Shown in pieces: positions 46,635 through 54,729 of a DNA stretch of 64,000 nucleotides; within the stretch, counting starts at the first letter, position 1, and each line of letters starts with the position of its first letter. Location of the stretch: NCBI RefSeq assembly GCF_016863275.1, contig NZ_BOOO01000013.1:124001-188000 (forward strand), read 5' to 3'. The stretch is from Planotetraspora mira. Its GTDB lineage: Bacteria; Actinomycetota; Actinomycetes; Streptosporangiales; Streptosporangiaceae. The translations under genes were made by a program, and so were the position numbers. Below the pieces are notes generated by a model that was not told the DNA's origin, made no database searches, and worked only from the letters and a program-made list of their open reading frames with translations.

Positions 46635-47059
46635 CGATCGGCGACCAAGAGGTCACAGACGAGTTGATAGCCGCGTTCAACGCGCATGATGTCGGGAAGG
46701 CGGCGAGCTTGTTCAGCCCGCGTGCCACCTACGTGTGCCCGGGCGGCATCGCCGAGGGACGGGAGGAGATCGCGTCCTACTTGGCGCTCTACCTGGAGGG
46801 GTTCCCCGACATCACGCTGACGCCCCACGGCAAGGCCGAGACGGGGGATCTCGTGGTGCTGGAGTGGACGGTCACGAGCACCCATGCCGGGCCGTTCCTG
46901 CTGCCCACCGGAGAGATCGTCCCGCCCACCGGCAGGCACGTCGTCGTCCGCGGCTGCGATCTCCGCACCATGGACGACGGACTGATCGCCAGTCAGCGCG
47001 TCTATTACGACCAGTTGGAGATGATCACCCAGATCGGTGCCGACCGCCCCCTCGGATGA
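46631..47059 (+). CDS. SnoaL-like polyketide-cyclase-fold protein
   Basis: 142 aa, cone-shaped alpha+beta barrel. VTDELIAAFNAHDVGKAASLFSPRATYVCPGGIAEGREEIASYLALYLEGFPDITLT is the SnoaL/ester-cyclase signature, followed by VVLEWTVTSTHAGPF and ending QLEMITQIG. Catalytic role unknown; many members bind small hydrophobic ligands. The ATGA overlap with the kinase gene makes co-translation likely, an odd partner for a sensor kinase. Confidence 0.8.
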   Translation: MTIGDQEVTDELIAAFNAHDVGKAASLFSPRATYVCPGGIAEGREEIASYLALYLEGFPDITLTPHGKAETGDLVVLEWTVTSTHAGPFLLPTGEIVPPTGRHVVVRGCDLRTMDDGLIASQRVYYDQLEMITQIGADRPLG

Positions 47060-47064
47060 CCCCC

Positions 47065-47088
47065 GGCGAGCGTACGGCCCCGCTCGCC
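47065..47088 (+). terminator. 8-bp hairpin after the SnoaL-like gene
   Basis: GGCGAGCG and CGCTCGCC pair around an 8-nt loop, 6 nt after the stop. There is no T-run. Confidence 0.5.
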
Positions 47089-47207
47089 TCTCGCCGACAG
47101 CGAGGGGGCGGGCGGGGCCGCCGGTTCACGAGACGCCGGGGGGTTCCGGTCGAGCGGCTTCTACGGGGTGCTTCGGACGGGCGGGGATTCGGACGGGTGG
47201 GATCCGT

Positions 47208-47555
47208 TCAGGCGCGGGCGGGGGCCGCGCTGCGGGCTTGGAGGGTGGTCAGCAGGCCGACGACGACGGTCACGGCCCCGGCGATCCACGCGGTCCACGC
47301 AGCGGCCGAGGTGCCGTCGAAGCCGAAGGCCCAGGGGGACACGAACAGCAGTGCCCCGAACGCGGCGGTGACCCAGGAACTCGCGCCGCCGGCGCCCAGG
47401 ATCGCCCACAAGGCGGACACGATCAGGAGTGTCCCGAGGATGAGCAGTGGCTGGCCCGCGGCGCCGGCGTTGTCGGCCCAGAAGAACGGCGCGAGCGCCG
47501 CGACCAGACCGGCCAGCAGGGCGACGACGTCGGACAACGATCTCGTGAGATCCAT
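47208..47555 (-). CDS. SPW-repeat membrane protein
   Basis: 115 aa with four membrane segments and one clear SPW motif (FGALLFVSPWAFGF); the first half has the variant LVAALAPFFWADN. SPW proteins are small inner-membrane proteins of unknown role in actinomycetes. I chose the ATG giving MDLTRSLSD because it has GGAGG at good spacing; the longer frame adds a non-hydrophobic 23 residues. Confidence 0.8.
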   Translation of the reverse strand: MDLTRSLSDVVALLAGLVAALAPFFWADNAGAAGQPLLILGTLLIVSALWAILGAGGASSWVTAAFGALLFVSPWAFGFDGTSAAAWTAWIAGAVTVVVGLLTTLQARSAAPARA

Positions 47556-47697
47556 CCGTGCCTCCGAAACATGGGAGAGATGACCCTTTGATCCGACCAT
47601 GTTCCTGATTGACCGACCGGTCAATGTTCCAATTCGTCAGGATTTCCTCACCATCCGTAATCCCTGGCGGTGAGATGGGGCGGCCGTTCCCGGCGGC

Positions 47698-49218
47698 TCA
47701 GCCCGCGGGGTCGGTCCTGCCGGTCAGGGTCATCGGGGCGATCGGAGTCCGCGCCGGCATCGGGGCGAAGGCCCGCTCCGTCTTACGGCCGCTGCCGCTG
47801 AGGACCGTCCTGACGGTGACAGACCCGGTCTCTTCCTGGCGCGGCGCCGCGAGAGGCAGCCTGAGCACGAAGCGCGCTCCGCCGAGATCGGATTTCTCCA
47901 CGTGCAGGGTGCCGTGGTGGGCCACCGTGATGTCGCGGGCGATCGACAGGCCGAGACCTGTTCCGCCGCGGTTGCGGCACCGGGCGGTGTCGAGGCGGGT
48001 GAACCGGTCGAAGATCTGGTCCCTGTCCGCCTCGGGGATGCCGGCGCCGTCGTCGCTGACGCTCAGTTCGGCCATGTCGCGGTCGCGGCGCACCTCGACC
48101 CGCACGCGGCGTACGGCGTGGCGCCGGGCGTTGTCGAGGAGGTTGACCAGGACCCGGTCGAGCTGTGCGGGAACGCCCTCGACGATGATCCGGGGGGTGA
48201 GCCGCAACTCGACGGCGGGTCCGCCCCCACAAGGGGGGACACCCGTACGTACCAGGCAGTCGAGGTCCACCTGCTGCCGCTCGACCGGCTCGTTGGCGCC
48301 GACCCGGGCCAGCAGGAGCAGGTCGGTCATGATCAGCTCGAGCCTGTCCACGTCGCGCAGCGTGTTCTGGAGCAACTCGGGGATGCCGTCCGCGTCGGGA
48401 TGGAGCAGGGCCTCCTCCAACTGCGCGCGAACGCCCGCGATGGGAGTGCGCAGTTCGTGGGAGGCGTCCGAGGTGAACCGTCTCTGCTGTTCGAGCGCTC
48501 GTTCCGTGCGCTCCTGCGAGCGTTCCAGCCGCCGCAGGGTGTTGTTGACGGTCTGCGCGAGCCGGGTGATCTCGTCGTCCCCGGAGGGCTCGGGCACGCG
48601 GCTGCTCAGACTGTTGGCGTTGATCCCCGCGAGTTCGGCCCGGATCCCCTCGACGGGCCGCAGCGTCCGGCCGGTGACCTTCCACGTGGCCAGGGACGCG
48701 AGCGCCAGCAGGCCGAGGGCCTGGGCTCCGAACAGCAGGTCCAGCACTCCGGTCGATAGTCCGTGCGGCGTGGACCGGCCCGCGTACACCACGGGGGAGT
48801 CGGCGGAAGGCCCGACCCGCACGGCGGCGAGCCGCACGCAGCCGACACGCGGATGGCCGCAGGTCTCCAGGTCCTTCAGGGAACCGACGGTCGGCTGGAC
48901 GGTCGCCAGCGGGCCCAGGCCGCGTGCCGCGTCCGAGGACGCGGTGATCTGATGTGCCGGTGACACGACCTGGATGAGATCGATGCCGGGGACCTGCGGC
49001 GTGATCCCGCCGATCGCCCGCCCGGCACGGATCTCGGCGGCGGTGAGGGTGGCCTGGCTTCTCGCGTCCAGCCAGGCGGCCCTGGCGAAGGCCTGGCGGG
49101 CCACCACCGCGCCGACCACGGCGGCGGGCACCAGCAGGAACGCGGCGACAACGGTGACGAGCAGCGTGACACGGCCGCGAATCGTTCGCGGCCCGGGGAG
49201 ACGTGCGGATAGCGGCAT
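47698..49218 (-). CDS. Sensor histidine kinase (orphan)
   Basis: 506-aa membrane kinase. Two membrane segments (about 18-42 and 150-172) enclose a periplasmic domain with CGHPRVGC (Cys120, Cys127) followed by VRLAAVRVGP. HAMP, then the H-box SDASHELRTPIAGVRAQLEEAL, N-box NLLDNARRHA, DDGAGIPEAD and GGTGLGLSIA. It is clearly related to the kinase at 45240 over the whole length and has an extra C-terminal tail of about 45 residues. No response regulator is adjacent. ATG with GGGGGACG upstream. Confidence 0.88.
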   Translation of the reverse strand: MPLSARLPGPRTIRGRVTLLVTVVAAFLLVPAAVVGAVVARQAFARAAWLDARSQATLTAAEIRAGRAIGGITPQVPGIDLIQVVSPAHQITASSDAARGLGPLATVQPTVGSLKDLETCGHPRVGCVRLAAVRVGPSADSPVVYAGRSTPHGLSTGVLDLLFGAQALGLLALASLATWKVTGRTLRPVEGIRAELAGINANSLSSRVPEPSGDDEITRLAQTVNNTLRRLERSQERTERALEQQRRFTSDASHELRTPIAGVRAQLEEALLHPDADGIPELLQNTLRDVDRLELIMTDLLLLARVGANEPVERQQVDLDCLVRTGVPPCGGGPAVELRLTPRIIVEGVPAQLDRVLVNLLDNARRHAVRRVRVEVRRDRDMAELSVSDDGAGIPEADRDQIFDRFTRLDTARCRNRGGTGLGLSIARDITVAHHGTLHVEKSDLGGARFVLRLPLAAPRQEETGSVTVRTVLSGSGRKTERAFAPMPARTPIAPMTLTGRTDPAG

Positions 49219-49406
49219 GACCCGTCGTCCCCCTGTCGTCGTGCGCCCGGGCCCGCCGAAGGCCTCCGGCGGGTCGTATTCATGGTGGCCCGAGAACCCT
49301 TTGCTCCACATCGCACGTCCGCGTAGCTTGCGCCCCAAGGCGCCGCGGAGCCGCTGCCATGGCCCCCACTTGCAGGCGCCGGCGGGAGAAGTGGTGTCAT
49401 GACTTC

Positions 49407-52292
49407 ATGGGAGGCTCGTCCTCGCACGACTCGGGGTCCGCGGCCGACTTCAAGTCGTCGTCGAGGCCAGGCTGGCGTGGCCGGGAGCGGGAATGGGCCG
49501 CGGTGGCCCGGGCCCTGCGGGCCGCGGCGGAGGGCCGGGGTGGCGTCCTGCTCGTCGAAGGCCAGATGGGCATGGGGAAGAGCCGGCTCCTGCACGAGGC
49601 GGCCGAGGTGGCGGAACACACCGGCTTCGCCGTCCTGCGGGGCACGGCCGATGAGCTGAGCCAGATGATGCCCCTGATGCCGCTGATATCGGCCCTGGGG
49701 GAGTCGCCGCACGCGCTGCTCACGGGGATGGCCGTCTCCGACGTCCTCGATCTCCGCCTGCTGATGACCGAGCAACTTCGATCACGGCTGGAGGGCCGGG
49801 CGGCCCAGGGCCCCGTGCTGGTCACCCTCGACGACCTCCACTGGGCGGACTCCACGACCATGCTGGCCCTCAGGACGCTGGCGGCGGATCTCGCGAGCTA
49901 TCCGCTGGTGTGGATGCTCGCCCTCGCCAGGGGGTCGGGCGACGACCCTCCTCGCCTGGACCGGCTGTTCGAGGCGCTGGAACGCGACGGCGCCACGCCG
50001 GTCCGGCTGGGCCCGCTCACGGACGACGCCGTTGCGCAGATCGTCGAGGATGTCCTGCAGGCGTCCCCGGGACCGGACGTCCTCGCGCTATCCGGCGCGA
50101 CGGGCGGCAATCCGTTCCTGCTGGTCGAGCTGCTCGGAAAGATCAACGAGGAGGGCGCGGTCCAGATCGACGGGGGCCACGCGCGGCTGGCGTGGGCGGA
50201 GTTGCCCTGGGTCCGGGCGATCACGCGCAAGCGCCTGGACGGGCTGTCGGCGACCACCCGCCACATGCTCCAGGTCGCGGCGATCCTCGGCCGCTCGTTC
50301 GCCGTCCATGATCTGGCCGAGATGCTCGGTGAGCCGGCGAGCCGCCTGCTGCCCGCACTCGAGGAGGCGACGGCCGCGGGCGTCCTGGTGCCGTCGGGTG
50401 ATCTGCTGGCGTTCCGCCACGACCTCCTGCGCCAGGCCGTGACGGACGCCGTCCTCCCTCCGGTGCGCCTGGCGTTGCGCCGGCAGGCGGGCGAGATGCT
50501 GCTCAACAGGGGAGGAAGCACCGTCCCGGCAGCCGCCCACCTCGTGCACAGCGCCCGCCCCGGCGACACCCGGGCGCTCGACGGTCTCGACAGGGCGGCT
50601 CGCGAGGTGCTCTGCGCCTCCCCGCAGACCGCGGCCGACCTCGCCCTCCGGGCGCTGGAGCTCACTCCTGACGACGATTCCCACCGGTTGGCGCGCACGG
50701 CGGCGGCCGTCGACGCCCTCACCGTCACCGGACGGCTCGCCGAGGCGGCCGATCTCGTTCGCGAGGCCCTGGCCACGCTGCCCGACGCGAAGTCCGTGGA
50801 ACTGCGGTGCAAGCTCGCGATCATCATGCTGCTCGGCGGCCAGCCGGGCGAGTCCCTGGCGGAGGCGGAGATCGCCCTCGCCCAGCCCGACCTCCCCCCG
50901 GACCTGTCCGGCGTCGTCGAGCTCTCCTGGTTCAAGGCACTGATCGCGCTGAACGAGTTCAAGCGCGGCGAGGAGCGGGCAGTGGCCGTCCTCGCCGACC
51001 CCGTCAGGTCTTCTGACGCCAGGGTCGGCGCGCTCCTGCTGCTGGGGCACCTCAACTTCCTCGACGGGCACGTCGAGGCGGGGCTCGACCAGCTCCGGGA
51101 GGCCGTCGTCATCGCGAGTGAGGGATCGATCTCGGCTCGCCTGACCCATCCCCGGCTGCTGCTGGCCCGGATCCTCACGTGCATGCAGCGGGTGGAGGAG
51201 GCCGAGACGAACATCCAGGCCGCGGAGGAGGAGGTCCGCGGGGAGGGCCACACTCCCTACGCCGCGAACCCGGCGTTCTTCCGTGCCCGCCTGCGGCTCG
51301 TCGCCGGCCGGATGGACGACGCCTCCGTCGAGGCGCAGACCGGCCTCTCCCTCGCCGAAGAGTTCGGCACGCACGCGTTCGAGTTGTTCGGCTATGCCGT
51401 GCTCGCCATCGTCGCCGTGCGCACCGGTGACATCGCGGCGGCGACCCGCCACATCGAGAGTTACCGCTCCGAGCAGGCCGCGCTCGGCCTGAGGTTCGGT
51501 TCCCTGTGGGGACTGTGGGCCCTGGCCCTGTTCGCCGAGGCCACGGGGGGGCCGGGGGCGGCGAAGGAGATGCTCGAGAGCGCCGACCGCACAAGGCGCA
51601 TGTGGCTGCTCGTCGTGGAGCCCCCCTCCGCGGCCTGGATGACCCGGATCGCGCTGATGACCGGCGACCGCGAGACCGCGGAAGAGGTCGTCGAAGCCGC
51701 CGAGCGCCTCAAGCGCGACAACCCGGGTTTCCCGGTTCTCGCCGCGGCGGCGGACCACGCACGAGGGCTCCTCGACGGGGACTCCGCCAGGCTCTCCCGG
51801 GCCGCGGCCTCCTACCGGGATCCATGGAGCCGGGCCTCCGCGTCGGAGGACCTCGGCGCCCTGCTGGGGAGCACGGCGGGCGCGCCCGACACCGACGCCG
51901 CCGTCCTCTGCCTGGAGCAGTCGCTGGAGGGCTACGAGCGGGTCGGCGCCCTCCGTGACGTCGCCCGCGTGCGAGCCCGGCTCCGCCAGCTGGGGGTGCG
52001 GCGGAGGCACTGGACCTACAGCGAGCGGCCGTCGACCGGTTGGGGCAGTCTCACCGAGACGGAGGGCACGGTCGCCTCCCTCGTGGCCCACGGGCTGACC
52101 AACCGTCAGGTCGCCACCCGGATGTTCCTGTCACCGCACACCGTGTCGTTCCACCTACGGCAGGTCTTCCGCAAGCTCGGCATCGGCTCGCGGGTCGAGC
52201 TGGCGAGACTCGCCGCCGAGCTCGCACCGGAGGAGAACGAGGTCCCGACGCCGTCGTCCCCCGACCGCGCCCGCCGTCCGCGTCCCCGCTGA
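49407..52292 (+). CDS. LAL-family LuxR regulator (large ATP-binding)
   Basis: 961 aa. The N-terminal AAA-type ATPase has Walker A EGQMGMGKSRLL and Walker B LVTLDDLHWAD. A long helical TPR-like middle follows (about 400-850). The C-terminal LuxR HTH reads LTETEGTVASLVAHGLTNRQVATRMFLSPHTVSFHLRQVFRKLGIGSRVELARL. LAL proteins are activators of catabolic or antibiotic gene sets, often sensing a ligand through the TPR part. The start is uncertain; ATGs lie at 49359 and 49407, and I prefer the one closest to the conserved WRGREREW. Divergent from the kinase gene across a 188-bp spacer. Confidence 0.85.
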   Translation: MGGSSSHDSGSAADFKSSSRPGWRGREREWAAVARALRAAAEGRGGVLLVEGQMGMGKSRLLHEAAEVAEHTGFAVLRGTADELSQMMPLMPLISALGESPHALLTGMAVSDVLDLRLLMTEQLRSRLEGRAAQGPVLVTLDDLHWADSTTMLALRTLAADLASYPLVWMLALARGSGDDPPRLDRLFEALERDGATPVRLGPLTDDAVAQIVEDVLQASPGPDVLALSGATGGNPFLLVELLGKINEEGAVQIDGGHARLAWAELPWVRAITRKRLDGLSATTRHMLQVAAILGRSFAVHDLAEMLGEPASRLLPALEEATAAGVLVPSGDLLAFRHDLLRQAVTDAVLPPVRLALRRQAGEMLLNRGGSTVPAAAHLVHSARPGDTRALDGLDRAAREVLCASPQTAADLALRALELTPDDDSHRLARTAAAVDALTVTGRLAEAADLVREALATLPDAKSVELRCKLAIIMLLGGQPGESLAEAEIALAQPDLPPDLSGVVELSWFKALIALNEFKRGEERAVAVLADPVRSSDARVGALLLLGHLNFLDGHVEAGLDQLREAVVIASEGSISARLTHPRLLLARILTCMQRVEEAETNIQAAEEEVRGEGHTPYAANPAFFRARLRLVAGRMDDASVEAQTGLSLAEEFGTHAFELFGYAVLAIVAVRTGDIAAATRHIESYRSEQAALGLRFGSLWGLWALALFAEATGGPGAAKEMLESADRTRRMWLLVVEPPSAAWMTRIALMTGDRETAEEVVEAAERLKRDNPGFPVLAAAADHARGLLDGDSARLSRAAASYRDPWSRASASEDLGALLGSTAGAPDTDAAVLCLEQSLEGYERVGALRDVARVRARLRQLGVRRRHWTYSERPSTGWGSLTETEGTVASLVAHGLTNRQVATRMFLSPHTVSFHLRQVFRKLGIGSRVELARLAAELAPEENEVPTPSSPDRARRPRPR

Positions 52293-52374
52293 CCGGCCGG
52301 CTGTCGCGGGCCGGCGAAGGACGTCCACGTCCCCCGCTGACGAGCCGGTGGACGGCGGGCCGGTGCCAGACGGA

Positions 52375-53037
52375 TCAGCGGAAGACCAGCAGGCGGATGG
52401 CCTGGTCGATGGGAACGCCTCCGCCGATGAGCTCCAGCGTGCGGTGCCGGGTCTCCGGTCGGTCGAGCAGCGCCGCGATCACCGATGCCACGTCGTCGCG
52501 TGACACCTCGCCGTAGGGGAGCGGCGGGTCCGCCAGCGTGACGAGCCCGGATCCCGGCTCGTCGGTCAGGCGCCCGGGACGCAGGATGGTCCAGCTGAGC
52601 TCACGGGACCTGAGGTCCTCCTCGGCCGCGGCCTTCGCCGTGATGTACGCGCTCCACGACTCACCCGACCCGCGCGTGCGTGGAGAACCGCCGCCCATCG
52701 TGGAGATCTGGATGAACCGCGGCACCCCCGCGTGTTCGGCGGCGTCAGCCAGGAGGACCGAAGCGTCCCTGTCGACCGTCTGCTTGCGCGCGGCCCCGCT
52801 GCCGGGACCCGCGCCCGCCGCGAACACCACGGCGCCGGCGCCCAGGACGATCTCCGCGACCTCGCCGACCCCGGCCCGTTCCAGGTCGCAGAGCACGGGT
52901 TCGGCGCCGGCCGACCTGAGGTCGTCGGCCTGGGCCGGGTCGCGGATCAGGCCGACGGGGGCGTCGTCGCGCTCGGCGAGCAGCCGTTCCAGCCGCAGAG
53001 CGATCTTGCCGTGCCCGCCCGCGATCACCACGCGCAT
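52375..53037 (-). CDS. NAD(P)-binding SDR-like protein (atypical SDR)
   Basis: 220 aa. RVVIAGGHGKIALRLERLLAERDD carries the atypical nucleotide motif GGxGxIxxxL. FIQISTMGGG and SAYITAKAAAEEDLRSRELSWTILRPGRLTDEPG are typical of the YwnB/YhfK-like NmrA-related group. Substrate unknown. The ATG has a near-perfect GGAGGTGATC Shine-Dalgarno. Confidence 0.88.
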   Translation of the reverse strand: MRVVIAGGHGKIALRLERLLAERDDAPVGLIRDPAQADDLRSAGAEPVLCDLERAGVGEVAEIVLGAGAVVFAAGAGPGSGAARKQTVDRDASVLLADAAEHAGVPRFIQISTMGGGSPRTRGSGESWSAYITAKAAAEEDLRSRELSWTILRPGRLTDEPGSGLVTLADPPLPYGEVSRDDVASVIAALLDRPETRHRTLELIGGGVPIDQAIRLLVFR

Positions 53038-53346
53038 GTGGATCACCTCCGTCGACGCACTGATGGATGTACCCGGCGGGGAACGTGGTGGCGGTGCCGC
53101 CGCCGGGAAATCAGACGGCCGCCGAGACCAGGAGGGCGCGAGGCGGGAGCGCAGACACCACCTCGGTCTCATTTCCATAGAGGGTGGCGACCATCTCCTC
53201 AAATATCACCCCGAACCACCCCGAACCGCGCGTCCGATCTTTGCGGTAAGGCGAGCCTCAACGTCACTTCATGTGGTAGTCATGTAACGCAAAGTGATCG
53301 GGAAAGCCTCCGGCCTGCCGGCTGAACTCGTCTATGGGGATGGTCA
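53038..53346. promoter_or_regulatory. Divergent spacer with tandem CACCCCGAAC
   Basis: 309 bp between the SDR gene and the DUF4239 gene. The decamer CACCCCGAAC occurs twice in tandem (53207-53216, 53217-53226). The remainder is featureless apart from a modest A+T rise around 53255-53300 that may hold the plus-strand promoter. No gene is supported. Confidence 0.35.
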
Positions 53347-54105
53347 ATGCTCGTCTGCGCATTCGCCGTGGTGGCGGCGGTCGGCCTCGTGGCCGGGTCC
53401 GCCTTCCTGTTCCGGAAGCTGGCCCGGGGGAAGACGGGGGACGAGACCTCCTCGGGGCACGCGGGGGCGATGCTCTCCTCCCTGTTCCTGCTCGTGTTCG
53501 CCATCGCGATCGTCGTGCCGTGGACGACCGTCGACTCCGCCAGGCAGAACACCTATACCGAGTCCCAGGCGGCGGTGGAGGCCTACTGGTCCGCGGCCGC
53601 GCTGCCGGCCCCGGGCGGCGCCGAGGTGCAGGCGGGGCTGCGTGACTACGTCGGCTTCGTGCTCGACCGTGAGTGGCCGCTCATGGCGTCGGGCCGGCTC
53701 AGCCCCGAGGGCTCGTGGCGTCTGGACTCCCTGCGCACCCAGGTGGCGGCGCTCAACGTGACCGACGACGACGCGCGGGGGGCCAAGGGCGCGGCCCTCG
53801 ACCGGTTGGCGGACCTGTCGGCCGCCCGCCGCCAGAGGGCGGCCGACGCCAAGGCCACACCTCCCGCCGGGGTGATGCTGCTGACGATCGTGACGGGCGT
53901 CGTGGTCGTGGTCTTCCCGTTCCTGGCGGGCGCGCGGCCTCGCGGACTCGCCCTCGTGCCGATGCTGGCCATGGCGGTGATGCTGGGAGTCGGCATCTAC
54001 CTGGCCTGGGACATCTCACGCGTGTTCACCGGTGGGCTGGCGGTCACGCCGGACGCCTTCGCGAGCGCGCTGCAGGAGTTCCAGCGAATCCCCGAGAGTC
54101 GGTGA
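53347..54105 (+). CDS. DUF4239 (bestrophin-like) membrane protein
   Basis: 252 aa. Two N-terminal membrane segments (about 1-21 and 40-61) precede a helical soluble region of about 110 residues (AVEAYWSAAALPAP, YVGFVLDREWPLMA, LDSLRTQVAALNVTD), then two further membrane helices (about 176-197, 201-222). This 2+2 arrangement with the central helical part is the DUF4239 pattern. Function unknown; it is an envelope protein. The next gene starts 3 nt after its stop. Confidence 0.72.
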   Translation: MLVCAFAVVAAVGLVAGSAFLFRKLARGKTGDETSSGHAGAMLSSLFLLVFAIAIVVPWTTVDSARQNTYTESQAAVEAYWSAAALPAPGGAEVQAGLRDYVGFVLDREWPLMASGRLSPEGSWRLDSLRTQVAALNVTDDDARGAKGAALDRLADLSAARRQRAADAKATPPAGVMLLTIVTGVVVVVFPFLAGARPRGLALVPMLAMAVMLGVGIYLAWDISRVFTGGLAVTPDAFASALQEFQRIPESR

Positions 54106-54108
54106 CCC

Positions 54109-54687
54109 ATGGGCTTCACACGGATGCTCGCGGTGGCGGGCGGCACCGTCGCGGGCTTCACGCTCGTGGCCGCCGGGGTGGCCCTGCCGGCCGTGGCCGA
54201 ACCTCCACCGGCCCCTCTGGTGCGGGCCGACGTCAAGGTGAAGGTGGGGCCGCAGCCTCCGGACAACGGCGGTCTGGGCATCGGCGTCTGCGTCGATCTC
54301 CACACACTGGTCCGGCTGAAGGCCGAGGTCGGCATCCTGGCGCAGCCCCCGTGCGCCCGCTCGGAGCCTCAGCCGTCGCCGGACCCCCCGCCCCCGCGGC
54401 CCTCCCCTTCCCCCTCACCGACACGGCGGGTGTCCGCCCCCGCCCCCGCACTCGCCAGGCCCGCGCCCCCGCCGCCGCTGCCTGCCGTGCGGCAGCGAAC
54501 GCCGACGCCCAAGCCGCCGTCCCCCCGGCCGGAGCCTTCGACGGTCACCTCCGCCTACCCCGTGCGCACGCCGCTGGCCGCCCCCGCACGGCGGCACCGC
54601 AACCCGCTCGGCACGATCATGGTTCTCGTCATCTTCTCCACGGTGATCGCCACCGCGGCGGGAGTGGCGTTCGCGGCCTTCCGCTGA
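54109..54687 (+). CDS. Proline-rich single-pass envelope protein
   Basis: 192 aa: signal peptide (about 1-31, ending ALPAVAEPP), a short domain with a Cys pair (GIGVCVDLHTLV...QPPCARSE), a Pro/Ser/Arg-rich extended region of about 70 residues, and a C-terminal membrane helix (about 168-191) preceded by RRHRNPLG. The chain is probably held at the outer face of the membrane at both ends or anchored at its C-terminus. Not a known family to me. It is co-transcribed with the DUF4239 gene (3-nt gap). Confidence 0.65.
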   Translation: MGFTRMLAVAGGTVAGFTLVAAGVALPAVAEPPPAPLVRADVKVKVGPQPPDNGGLGIGVCVDLHTLVRLKAEVGILAQPPCARSEPQPSPDPPPPRPSPSPSPTRRVSAPAPALARPAPPPPLPAVRQRTPTPKPPSPRPEPSTVTSAYPVRTPLAAPARRHRNPLGTIMVLVIFSTVIATAAGVAFAAFR

Positions 54688-54688
54688 G

Positions 54689-54722
54689 CCGGGGCCGCCT
54701 TCGAGCGAGGAGCCGGCCCCGG
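54689..54722. terminator. Hairpin between convergent genes
   Basis: CCGGGGCCG and CGGCCCCGG pair around a 16-nt loop in the 42-bp space between the convergent stops of the proline-rich protein and chitinase genes. Can serve both strands. Confidence 0.6.
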
Positions 54723-54729
54723 TGTGGCG

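Noticed and set aside
52296-52315. Terminator after the LAL gene
   Set aside because: Only a 6-bp GCCGGC stem without a T-run; too common in this composition to claim.
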